In this document: piece after piece, positions 31,943 to 38,966 of the stretch
How the letters are laid out: every line of letters begins with the position of its first letter
Position numbering within the stretch: the first letter of the stretch is position 1
Source: CAVEFW01 sp964579575
Lineage (GTDB): Bacteria > Actinomycetota > Coriobacteriia > Coriobacteriales > Eggerthellaceae
Assembly (NCBI GenBank): GCA_964579575.1
Contig: CAZOGL010000013.1
Location: 1-39,840, forward strand
Length of the DNA: 39,840 nucleotides
Reading direction: 5' to 3'
Notes under the pieces: model-generated
Databases searched by the model: none
What the model saw: the letters and a program-made list of their open reading frames with translations, nothing else
What the model was told of the DNA's origin: nothing
Program-made: the position numbers and the translations under genes

Positions 31943-33034
31943 ATGGAGCCTGGCGCAACGCAAACGTCTGCTGCTGATACAACTGCCGATGAGCGCGCTA
32001 AGGCGTCGGCTGAGATCCCAGCGACGTCTGCGGCTGCGACGGCTGCGAAGCTGACGATCATCGTTGCGCTGCCCATCGTGTGCTTGTTTGTGGCGTTGAT
32101 ATGTGGTCGCTACCCCATGACGCTTGGCGAGGTGATTCAGGCGCTTATCGGCGCCATTACAGGCCAACAACTCGTGTCGGATGAGGTTGCCACGCTTGTT
32201 TTGACGGTCCGTTTGCCGCGTGCCTTGGGCGCGGCACTTGTCGGCGCGGCCCTTTCCGCGAGCGGTGCGGCCTACCAAGGTGTTTTCCGTAATCCGTTGG
32301 TAAACCCTGGCCTGCTCGGCGTCTCGAGCGGTGCGGGTTTTGGTGCGGCGCTTGCCATCGTGGTGGCAGGTGGCGGTGCATTGATCTATCCGAGTGCGTT
32401 CACGTTCGGCATCGTGGCGGTGGCGCTTTCGTGTTGGATTGCCCGGGTTTATCGCCAAACGCCCGTGATCATGCTTATCTTGGGCGGGACCATCGTGAGC
32501 GCAGTCTTCTCGGCGCTCATCAGCCTCATGAAATACGTTGCCGACGCGGAAACGCAATTGCCTTCCATCGTGTACTGGCTGATGGGGTCTTTGGCATCGG
32601 TCGGTTGGGACCAGCTTTGGTCGGCTATTCCCATCGCCGTTGGCGTGGCGCTGCTGCTGTTGTTCTCTTGGCGTATCGACGTGATGTCGATGGGGGACAA
32701 GGAGGCGCGTGCCCTCGGCGTTAACGTGGAAATTTCAAAGGCGGCAGTCGTGTGTGGGGCGACCTTGGCCACGGCAGGCGCAGTCTGCATGGCAGGCAGC
32801 GTCGGCTGGGTTGGCCTTGTGATCCCGCATATCGGTCGCATGATCGTGGGGCCGCGAAATACACGGCTCATGTGGGTGAGCTGTTGTTTGGGTGCGGCAT
32901 TTTTGCTCGTGGTTGATACGATCGCACGCTGCGTTGTCGCCAGCGAGTTGCCGCTTGGCATTTTGACCGCCCTTATCGGTGCGCCGTTTTTTGTCTACCT
33001 TCTGAAACGCACGAAGGGGGGCGTGTGGAAATGA
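31943..33034 (+). CDS. FecCD/BtuC-type ABC importer permease (locus B)
   Basis: Paralogue of the permease at 3917 with the same landmarks: VRLPRALGAALVGAALSASG, AYQGVFRNPLVNPGLLG and GWVGLVIPHIGRMIVGPRN. It has about ten helices and 363 residues after choosing ATG 31943, which has GAAGGGG just upstream; a longer frame to TTG 31904 lacks a ribosome site. The N-terminal 45 residues are Ala/Thr-rich and hydrophilic. It overlaps the ATPase by ATGA. It is the first gene of locus B and lies about 100 bp after the kinase gene, with an AT-rich promoter region (TTATATG, 31876-31910). Confidence 0.9.
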   Translation: MEPGATQTSAADTTADERAKASAEIPATSAAATAAKLTIIVALPIVCLFVALICGRYPMTLGEVIQALIGAITGQQLVSDEVATLVLTVRLPRALGAALVGAALSASGAAYQGVFRNPLVNPGLLGVSSGAGFGAALAIVVAGGGALIYPSAFTFGIVAVALSCWIARVYRQTPVIMLILGGTIVSAVFSALISLMKYVADAETQLPSIVYWLMGSLASVGWDQLWSAIPIAVGVALLLLFSWRIDVMSMGDKEARALGVNVEISKAAVVCGATLATAGAVCMAGSVGWVGLVIPHIGRMIVGPRNTRLMWVSCCLGAAFLLVVDTIARCVVASELPLGILTALIGAPFFVYLLKRTKGGVWK

Positions 33035-33915
33035 ACGGGGATAACAACTTGGGTAACCACTCCATCCCTATTGAGAAACCCTTGGTTGAGGTGAGGGATG
33101 TCTGTTTTTCCTACGAGGTCGACGTGCCGGTGCTGACAGGCGCAAGCATCAGTGTTGGACAGGGCGAGTGTGTGTGCCTCATGGGCATGAACGGATGTGG
33201 CAAGAGCACGCTTATCGACTGTGTATTGGGCGAACACATACCCCAATCGGGCGAGATCTTGTTCGGCGATACGTCGGCAAGCAAGCTTTCGGCGGCTTAT
33301 CGTGCGCGCATTGCTGCATATGTGCCCCAGGTGCATGATCGCACGTTTCCCTATGAGGTTGAGCATGTGGTGCTCATGGGACGCGCAGCCTATGCGGGTA
33401 TGTTCGGCGCGCCTACGTCGGACGAGGATCGTGAGGCTGTGGCGGCCGCGCTCAATATCTGCGGCATCAACCATCTCGCGAAACGAGCGTACACCACGCT
33501 TTCTGGAGGCGAGATGCAGATGGTTATGCTTGCGCGCGCCTTGACGCAAAACACGCCGCTCGTGATCATGGACGAACCAACCGCCCACCTGGACTTCCGC
33601 AACGAGTTGCTGTTCCTTGAGGCTGTCGAGTCGTTGGTGCTCGAGAGAGGCAAGTCGGTATTGATGGCGACGCATTCGCCCAACCAGGCCTTCCATTTGG
33701 AAGCAACTGGCATGCGTACGCGCGTGGCGCTTATGGATGGCGGCAAGGTAGCAATCGTGGGCGCGCCAGCCGAGGTGCTTACCGAGGAGTCGCTTGCCCG
33801 CGTGTTCAAGGTCGACGGCTGTCTTACGACGTTCGCGCCCGAACCCGGATCGACGCTCGAAGAGACCTTCCAAGGGCGTCCTGTCCACCAGATTCTCCCC
33901 GTGCGTACTCGGTAA
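33031..33915 (+). CDS. ABC importer ATPase (locus B)
   Basis: The motifs are Walker A GMNGCGKST, Q-loop YVPQVH, signature LSGGEMQ, Walker B LVIMDEPTAHLD and the H-loop ATHS. The 294-residue length includes a 20-residue N-terminal extension and a C-terminal tail. ATG 33031 overlaps the permease stop (ATGA); GTG 33025 would leave only 3 nt after the G-run. The signature LSGGEMQ differs from the locus A copy (LSGGQQQ). It drives the locus B FecCD dimer. No binding-protein gene follows, unlike in locus A. Confidence 0.92.
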   Translation: MNGDNNLGNHSIPIEKPLVEVRDVCFSYEVDVPVLTGASISVGQGECVCLMGMNGCGKSTLIDCVLGEHIPQSGEILFGDTSASKLSAAYRARIAAYVPQVHDRTFPYEVEHVVLMGRAAYAGMFGAPTSDEDREAVAAALNICGINHLAKRAYTTLSGGEMQMVMLARALTQNTPLVIMDEPTAHLDFRNELLFLEAVESLVLERGKSVLMATHSPNQAFHLEATGMRTRVALMDGGKVAIVGAPAEVLTEESLARVFKVDGCLTTFAPEPGSTLEETFQGRPVHQILPVRTR

Positions 33916-33946
33916 CATCAAGGACGATGTTTGCAAAGGGAAAGAA

Positions 33947-34033
33947 ATGCGCATTCAAGTGTGCATTCAAGTATTCAGACATGACGTCAAGGCAATAGTG
34001 GCAGGGGTGGGGGCTCTTGCTTTCGCAGATTGA
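33947..34033 (+). pseudogene. 28-codon signal-peptide-like frame, probable relic of the missing binding protein
   Basis: ATG 33947 has AAAGGGAAAG 5-8 nt upstream. The product reads as a basic start followed by a hydrophobic stretch (RHDVKAIVAGVGALAFAD) and stops where a lipoprotein lipobox would be expected. It occupies the exact place of the binding-protein gene in locus A, between ATPase and ExbB-like genes. I infer that the SBP gene was truncated by deletion or replacement at about 34033, where the base composition turns AT-rich. It may instead be a small membrane peptide. Confidence 0.4.
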
Positions 34034-34359
34034 TATGCTCGCATAAGTGGATAGAGAATCCACAAAATATTCACAATTCAGTGAGATTTCAAAATTCTTG
34101 TTATGACTTGCAATTCTTCCGAAATCGGATACTTATTCGTTGATGAGTATGCTTTTCTCGATTTAGAAGAAAAATGAGTATGCTTTAGATTTTTGCGAGA
34201 ATAATCCCAGCAAAAAGGATATTAATTGAAATATGTTCCCGCGCGCGTGCGGGCTCTCTTAGGGTTGACTTACCTGTCATTGGCGAAACCTTAGGCCTTG
34301 CATGCGGACCTGGGTACGATAATACGCAATACATGAAAGCTCATGGAAGGGGCGGACTT
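34034..34359. promoter_or_regulatory. AT-rich spacer inside locus B with operator-like repeats
   Basis: No gene is seen. The spacer holds GTGGAT/ATCCAC (34047-34063, loop 5), the palindrome TCCGAAATCGGA (34118-34129), a 13-bp direct repeat ATGAGTATGCTTT (34143-34155 and 34174-34186, 31 bp apart, about three helical turns), and a GC hairpin CCCGC/GCGGG (34238-34253). A -10-like GATAAT at 34318-34323 lies 37 bp before the ExbB-like ATG. Composition differs sharply from both flanks. It probably carries a separate promoter for the downstream half of locus B. Confidence 0.5.
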
Positions 34360-35106
34360 ATGGACTTGATGCAGACGCTCTACATAAACGATGTCTTGCA
34401 GGCGATTGCCTCGGCGCTTATGGTGCCGGTAGCGGTGCTGCTCATCGCGGCGATCCTTTATGCGCTTTACTCGCTGGGCTCGCTTGTTGTGGAGGCCGCT
34501 ACTGAGCGTCGCCGCTACCGCGCAATCGTGCCGGAGTTGGTGGCGCGCATAGAGACCTCCGACTATTCCGATATTGCGGGCGCCGTGGAGCAAAGCGGAC
34601 TTTTGCGTTCCCAGAAGGACGATCTGCAGGAGCTTGCGACCTACCTGTGGCTCCCCGAGGACGGGCGCACCGAGGTGGCGCGCCGCCTCATATCTACCTA
34701 CCGCGACCATCTGATGCTTCCTGTACGGAGATGTGAGTTCGTGGCAAAGGCCGCGCCGATGCTGGGACTTATGGGCACGCTCATCCCGTTGGGGCCGGGA
34801 TTGATGGCACTTTCCACTGGTGACACCGATACGCTGTCCACCAGCCTTCGTATCGCGTTCAACACCACCACGGCCGGTCTTGCCGCGTCGCTCGTGTGCT
34901 TCTTCGTGGCGCACCTGCGCAGGCGCTGGTACGCCGATTACCTGGTGAGCACCGAGTCGCTTATGAACGCCGTGCTCGAGCGCGGCCGCATCCTCCATGC
35001 CGAGGGCTATGAGTTCCCCCGCGACGTGTACGTGTATGACGAGCATGGTGTTAAGGCGCGAAAAGCGCCGGCCGTGAAAACTCGCTCCGATCGGAAGGCA
35101 CGCTGA
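34360..35106 (+). CDS. MotA/TolQ/ExbB-family proton channel protein (locus B)
   Basis: Paralogue of the protein at 6997. The core KAAPMLGLMGTLIPLGPG is almost the same, and LSTSLRIAFNTTTAGLAASL follows. It has one helix near residues 16-45 and two after residue 130. Chosen start ATG 34360 has GGAAGGGG 8 nt upstream (ATG 34333 lacks a site), giving 248 residues. Its stop overlaps the next start (TGATG). In family terms it forms the proton-conducting stator with an ExbD-like partner, here the DUF2149 protein encoded next. Confidence 0.88.
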   Translation: MDLMQTLYINDVLQAIASALMVPVAVLLIAAILYALYSLGSLVVEAATERRRYRAIVPELVARIETSDYSDIAGAVEQSGLLRSQKDDLQELATYLWLPEDGRTEVARRLISTYRDHLMLPVRRCEFVAKAAPMLGLMGTLIPLGPGLMALSTGDTDTLSTSLRIAFNTTTAGLAASLVCFFVAHLRRRWYADYLVSTESLMNAVLERGRILHAEGYEFPRDVYVYDEHGVKARKAPAVKTRSDRKAR

Positions 35107-35468
35107 TGGCGCGGCTTCTTGACAGCGCGACACTGTTACCGCCTGAGGATGCGAGCGGTGGAATCGATCCAATGAGCGGGCTTGGCAATCTTATGGATGT
35201 CATGCTCGTGTTTGCGTGTGGACTGATATTGGCACTCATTGCGCACTACAACGTGAACCTTTCGGCCGTTCCCGAATCAGTGGACATGCAAGAGGTTGAA
35301 GGTCAGCTGCAGTATGCCGAGGAAGGCGCCGCCGACGGAACCAGTCAGTACATGGAGCTTGGGCTTGCCTACCAAGACGTAAACACCGGTCAAGTGTACG
35401 TAGTGGCTTCAGACGGAGCGACTGCCGATGAGGCCGTCGAAAACTCTACTCAGGGAGGCAGCAAGTAA
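35106..35468 (+). CDS. DUF2149 protein with ExbD-like membrane segment (locus B)
   Basis: The 120-residue protein has one membrane helix starting at the motif DPMSGLGNLMDVMLVFA; Asp31 in LMDVMLV sits as in ExbD, TolR and MotB. The outer part carries YMELGLAYQD and TGQVYVVAS, matching the paralogue at 7732. ATG 35106 overlaps the ExbB-like stop, so the pair is made together, as stator subunits are. There is no peptidoglycan-binding OmpA domain, so it is not MotB-like in its outer part. The ExbD role is inferred. Confidence 0.75.
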   Translation: MARLLDSATLLPPEDASGGIDPMSGLGNLMDVMLVFACGLILALIAHYNVNLSAVPESVDMQEVEGQLQYAEEGAADGTSQYMELGLAYQDVNTGQVYVVASDGATADEAVENSTQGGSK

Positions 35469-35470
35469 GA

Positions 35471-36640
35471 ATGCTCGCCTTCAAGAGACATATTGCAAAG
35501 GCCCCTGTGGCACTAATAACGCTACTGATGGCGGTAGTCCTTCTGGCAGCGATTGTGCCCACGTTTTTGACTCCTGCGCAAGCGTTTGCTTCGGGGCTTG
35601 CTGTCGAGGCCGCCTGTCCTGCGGATGGTGCCACTGACGTGCCTACGAGCGGGCGCCTTTGGGTACGCTTCGACCACAACGTGGCAGCTGTTCCCGAAAA
35701 CGCCAACCGCGTGCATCTGATTGACGCCTCGGGCGCTGAGGTTTCCGAAGAAAGATGCACGGTATCGCTTCCCGACGCGGATGCCGACTTTGAATACCGC
35801 CAATATGCCTTCCTTGACGTTGATGGACTGGATGGTGGCACCAAATATACTATCCGCATCGATGGCAACTTGGCCGCGAAAAACGGTGCCACCCTCGGCG
35901 CCGATGTCACGGTGTCGTTTTCGACCGCAACTGCTGGCGAACAGCCTATCGCGCTTGCGAGCCCCGAATCCGTTGCCGCAGGCTCAGGCGGCGGAGGCGG
36001 CAACGGCGCTGGCGGTAGCAACAACACCGCCACAGGCGAAACCTCTACAATCTACATCGACGCCACCCCTCAGGGAGGTGCCAAGGTCACGGGCTCAACA
36101 ACGGCGCTTTCGTCTTCCGACATAACTCTGTCCGAGTGGCACATAGCCAATACCCAAGGCTCTGACCTTCGTCCAACCGCCCAGGGCGTAAACCTGGCAC
36201 ACTATGCGGTGCTCGGGTTCAGCCGAGGCGTGGACTACTTCCCGCTCTCTTCGGGCGTGAACCCCTCTCTCATCGATGCCAACTGCGCCAAGGTGAGTCT
36301 GCAACGCGCGGATGGCACACCTGTGGAGGGGGCGCGTGTCTATACCTTGAGGTCGAACCGCGAGGATCGCCAGGGCAACATTTATATAGACCTTAACGAG
36401 GGTGTGCGTTTGGCGCCGCTCTCCGAATACCGCATCGTCGTGGAACCAGGCCTCACTACTTGGTCGGGAGGATACGAAAGCGCATCCCGCTACGTCATAA
36501 TCTTCCGCACTGACGGAGATTTGGGCGGAGGCTGGAGTGTACAGTCAGCGGTCGCCGTGGTGATTTGCGTTGCTGCCGTGGTTGTTGGACTTGCTGTGGG
36601 CTTTGTCCGTCGCCGCGGGGAGGTGGGTCGCCGTGGGTAA
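35471..36640 (+). CDS. Surface protein with Ig-like domain and C-terminal membrane anchor (locus B)
   Basis: The 389-residue protein has a signal peptide ending PAQAFA (about residue 40). An N-terminal domain of bacterial Ig-like type follows (PADGATDVPTSGRLWVRFDH, ending TVSFSTA, about 50-155), then a Gly/Asn-rich linker, a second beta domain (about 200-350) and a single membrane helix (SAVAVVICVAAVVVGLAVGF) with Arg-rich end. This is the same anchoring mode as the 813-residue protein of locus A, which suggests an equivalent role beside the ExbB/DUF2149 pair. It starts 2 bp after the DUF2149 stop. Confidence 0.78.
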   Translation: MLAFKRHIAKAPVALITLLMAVVLLAAIVPTFLTPAQAFASGLAVEAACPADGATDVPTSGRLWVRFDHNVAAVPENANRVHLIDASGAEVSEERCTVSLPDADADFEYRQYAFLDVDGLDGGTKYTIRIDGNLAAKNGATLGADVTVSFSTATAGEQPIALASPESVAAGSGGGGGNGAGGSNNTATGETSTIYIDATPQGGAKVTGSTTALSSSDITLSEWHIANTQGSDLRPTAQGVNLAHYAVLGFSRGVDYFPLSSGVNPSLIDANCAKVSLQRADGTPVEGARVYTLRSNREDRQGNIYIDLNEGVRLAPLSEYRIVVEPGLTTWSGGYESASRYVIIFRTDGDLGGGWSVQSAVAVVICVAAVVVGLAVGFVRRRGEVGRRG

Positions 36641-37961
36641 CATTTCTAATTGCTCATTTAATGGGCGCATCGCTCGCTTGACTCTTTTCGCAATTGCTAT
36701 GGCGGCTTTGCTTGTTGCTATTATGCCTATGCACGCTTGGGCTTGGAGCGGTTGGTATAAAGTTTGGACTGTTGATCAGAATGGCGAGGCTGAAAGCGTC
36801 ATTTTCTCATGGGATAGCGAAGGCGGAGCCTCACAGGCTGCTGTTGAGGTCGGCGTGGACGTTTTACAGCGAGGCTTCATCTTCGAGAGTTATTACGATG
36901 GCACAGTTGACCCACTGCCGAGTTCGATGGGTGATGGGGGTAGCTATCCGCCTCATGCGGCAATTAATTGTGCTGATTCTGCCACTGGCGCGTCCATACT
37001 GAACATGGAGGGCGGCTGGAACAAACAGGAGCATACTCGCACCGCTGATGCGTTCGGCAACCCGAGTTACGTTTCTGATGCCAACGGTTACTATAACGGC
37101 ATATCGCATTGCGTGGTTTTCTGGAACCTAAATACTATCTCTGTTGGGGAGTCTCTTTCGTTTACCGCTTACATTACGCCCTATATTGCCGGTTTTGGAT
37201 CGAGCAAAGCTAATGCTGTAGGATTGCAGGCTTTTACCCTTGTAGCAGGTGAAGATAGTGATGATTCTGACAATCCTGACGACCCCGAGAATCCAAAAGA
37301 ACCCGTAACCCCTGTGACGCCGGTCGAACCTGATACGCCGGAAGATCCTGGTGATTCAGACGAGCCGAATGACCCAGGCGATTCTGGTAACCCAGAAAAC
37401 CCAACTGAACCAACTGAACCAGGTGATTCTACCGTTCCCAGCAAACCGGTTGACCCTGTTACCCCCGACACGCCTAGTGATTCTGATGAATCGGACCAGT
37501 CTGTCGATTCTGACAGTACCCCCAACCAGGGCGAGGAAGAGGACCCATCGCAGACCACTCCATTAAGCCCCGTGTCTGAGACGCCTGCTCAGTCTGCTGC
37601 CTCTGACGAGAATGTTGGCAATTCTGGCGCTACTAAGGGCGTTTCTAACAACTTGCGTGACGACTCCTCTGACGGCGTGACGCAAACATTAGAAAGCGAG
37701 ATTTCCTCTGTCTCAGACGGTAGGATTTCTTCCAACGGTCAAGGCGCCTCCCAAAGCAATAACTCTGCAGCGCACTTGCTCTCGTTTGCTTCAGTTGATG
37801 ACGGATCGAACGCGACGCAAAGCAAGATGGTCGTTACGGGGTTGCCTGTGCTGTTTGCACTGATGGTCGCCGTGTTGTGCGCCGCGGCTCCTGTTGCTGC
37901 CGCATGGAGGCTTGTCTCGAGGCGTTTTGGCGCAGGAAGGGGGTCAAGGCTTAGAGCCTGA
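36633..37961 (+). CDS. Surface protein with Asp/Pro-rich linker and C-terminal anchor
   Basis: GTG 36633 has GGGGAGG about 9 nt upstream and overlaps the previous gene by 8 bp. The 442-residue product has a signal peptide (TLFAIAMAALLVAIMPMHAWA), an N-terminal domain of about 170 residues, a long low-complexity linker with repeated PDDPENP, PTEPTEP and DSDESDQS elements (about 215-370) and a final membrane helix (GLPVLFALMVAVLCAAAPVA). The N-domain resembles nothing I can name; a similar domain follows in the 38100 gene only in being a secreted beta-rich module. The codons are more AT-rich than in locus B genes upstream. Confidence 0.75.
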   Translation: MGNISNCSFNGRIARLTLFAIAMAALLVAIMPMHAWAWSGWYKVWTVDQNGEAESVIFSWDSEGGASQAAVEVGVDVLQRGFIFESYYDGTVDPLPSSMGDGGSYPPHAAINCADSATGASILNMEGGWNKQEHTRTADAFGNPSYVSDANGYYNGISHCVVFWNLNTISVGESLSFTAYITPYIAGFGSSKANAVGLQAFTLVAGEDSDDSDNPDDPENPKEPVTPVTPVEPDTPEDPGDSDEPNDPGDSGNPENPTEPTEPGDSTVPSKPVDPVTPDTPSDSDESDQSVDSDSTPNQGEEEDPSQTTPLSPVSETPAQSAASDENVGNSGATKGVSNNLRDDSSDGVTQTLESEISSVSDGRISSNGQGASQSNNSAAHLLSFASVDDGSNATQSKMVVTGLPVLFALMVAVLCAAAPVAAAWRLVSRRFGAGRGSRLRA

Positions 37962-38099
37962 AAACCTTCAGAAAGCTCAGCTCCATTCGCCATACTGGGC
38001 GCCACTTTAAAGCGGCTCCTAGCCTGTCGAATGGGCAGGGGTGGGCTTTAGCCCTATACATCTTTATCGCTCCGCAAGGGGCAAGGAAAGGAGTCTGTT
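37962..38099 (+). other. Structured gap before the next secreted-protein gene
   Basis: CCATTCG (37983-37989) can pair with CGAATGG (38028-38034) around an inner GC-rich stem, and GGGC/GCCC (38043-38054) forms a second hairpin. It might be a terminator region or a structured leader. It does not match the cyclic-di-GMP, cobalamin, SAM or TPP riboswitch cores I know. AAAGGAG at 38087-38093 is the ribosome site for the next gene. Confidence 0.25.
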
Positions 38100-38960
38100 A
38101 TGAAACAGATACCTAGAAAGGCGTGGACGAGGGTTGCAGCGATGTTTGCTGCGCTCTGTATGGTCTTGGCGCTCATGCCAGCCATGGCTTTCGCGACGCC
38201 TGCAACAACGGGGTCGATAAATTTCTTGTCGGCTTCGTCAACCACGCTGACCGTAACCTCTGGTCAGACAGCAACGGTAGGTAGCCTTCTTGGTGATCCA
38301 ACCGTCAACGGAGACGAATGGCACTACGACTACGTGGTTACTTCCGGGACGGACATTACGGTTAACAAGCATACAGGTGTCGTAACCGCATCCTCGGTTA
38401 CCGCCGACACTACTGCTACCGTCACCGTGTATCTGATGTCGGAAAATGCTCCCACGGGCAACAATGGCAAGCCTTGCACGGACTTCACCGTCCTTGACCA
38501 GGAGACTGTGACAGTTAACGTTACTGCCACCAATACCTACGGGTATCAGGGAAACTCGATGACGCTCAAGATGACCAGTCCTACCGTCACTTCCTTTAGC
38601 GGGAGCAACACTTCCGGATGGACAAATCAGCTGGCTGCATCCACTCCAGTTGACGGCTACTATTACTTCACTGTGAAGCTTTCGAATGGATTCAAGAATT
38701 ATAATACTGCTGCACTGTTTGCCAGCAGGAATGCAGATTACGTCAGCGTGAAAAATGGGTCTTCTTATCAATATTTGCAATCTAGTAATACTGGTAATGT
38801 AACAATTGACTCTGTAGATAACGACACAAAGACCGTCACTGTTAAAGTAGCGTCAAGCATTGTTACTTCTGGCAGTACCCAACTGGTTTTCGCTAGCGGG
38901 TTCCGTGGTAACAATAACTCTAATACCCTCGGCTGCAATATTGCTTTTGTTATAAGGTAG
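38100..38960 (+). CDS. Secreted beta-rich protein of unknown function
   Basis: The 286-residue protein has a signal peptide ending PAMAFA (about residue 32). It is followed by two modules: one Thr/Val-rich Ig-like strand set (TVTSGQTATVGSLLG, TVTVNVTATN) and a C-terminal module with YYYFTVKLSNGFKNYNTAALF and TVTVKVASSIVTSG. It has no membrane anchor, LPXTG or dockerin. AAAGGAG precedes the ATG. As part of the run after locus B it is likely a surface or ligand-binding accessory; a ligand cannot be named. Confidence 0.7.
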   Translation: MKQIPRKAWTRVAAMFAALCMVLALMPAMAFATPATTGSINFLSASSTTLTVTSGQTATVGSLLGDPTVNGDEWHYDYVVTSGTDITVNKHTGVVTASSVTADTTATVTVYLMSENAPTGNNGKPCTDFTVLDQETVTVNVTATNTYGYQGNSMTLKMTSPTVTSFSGSNTSGWTNQLAASTPVDGYYYFTVKLSNGFKNYNTAALFASRNADYVSVKNGSSYQYLQSSNTGNVTIDSVDNDTKTVTVKVASSIVTSGSTQLVFASGFRGNNNSNTLGCNIAFVIR

Positions 38961-38966
38961 GTTGCC

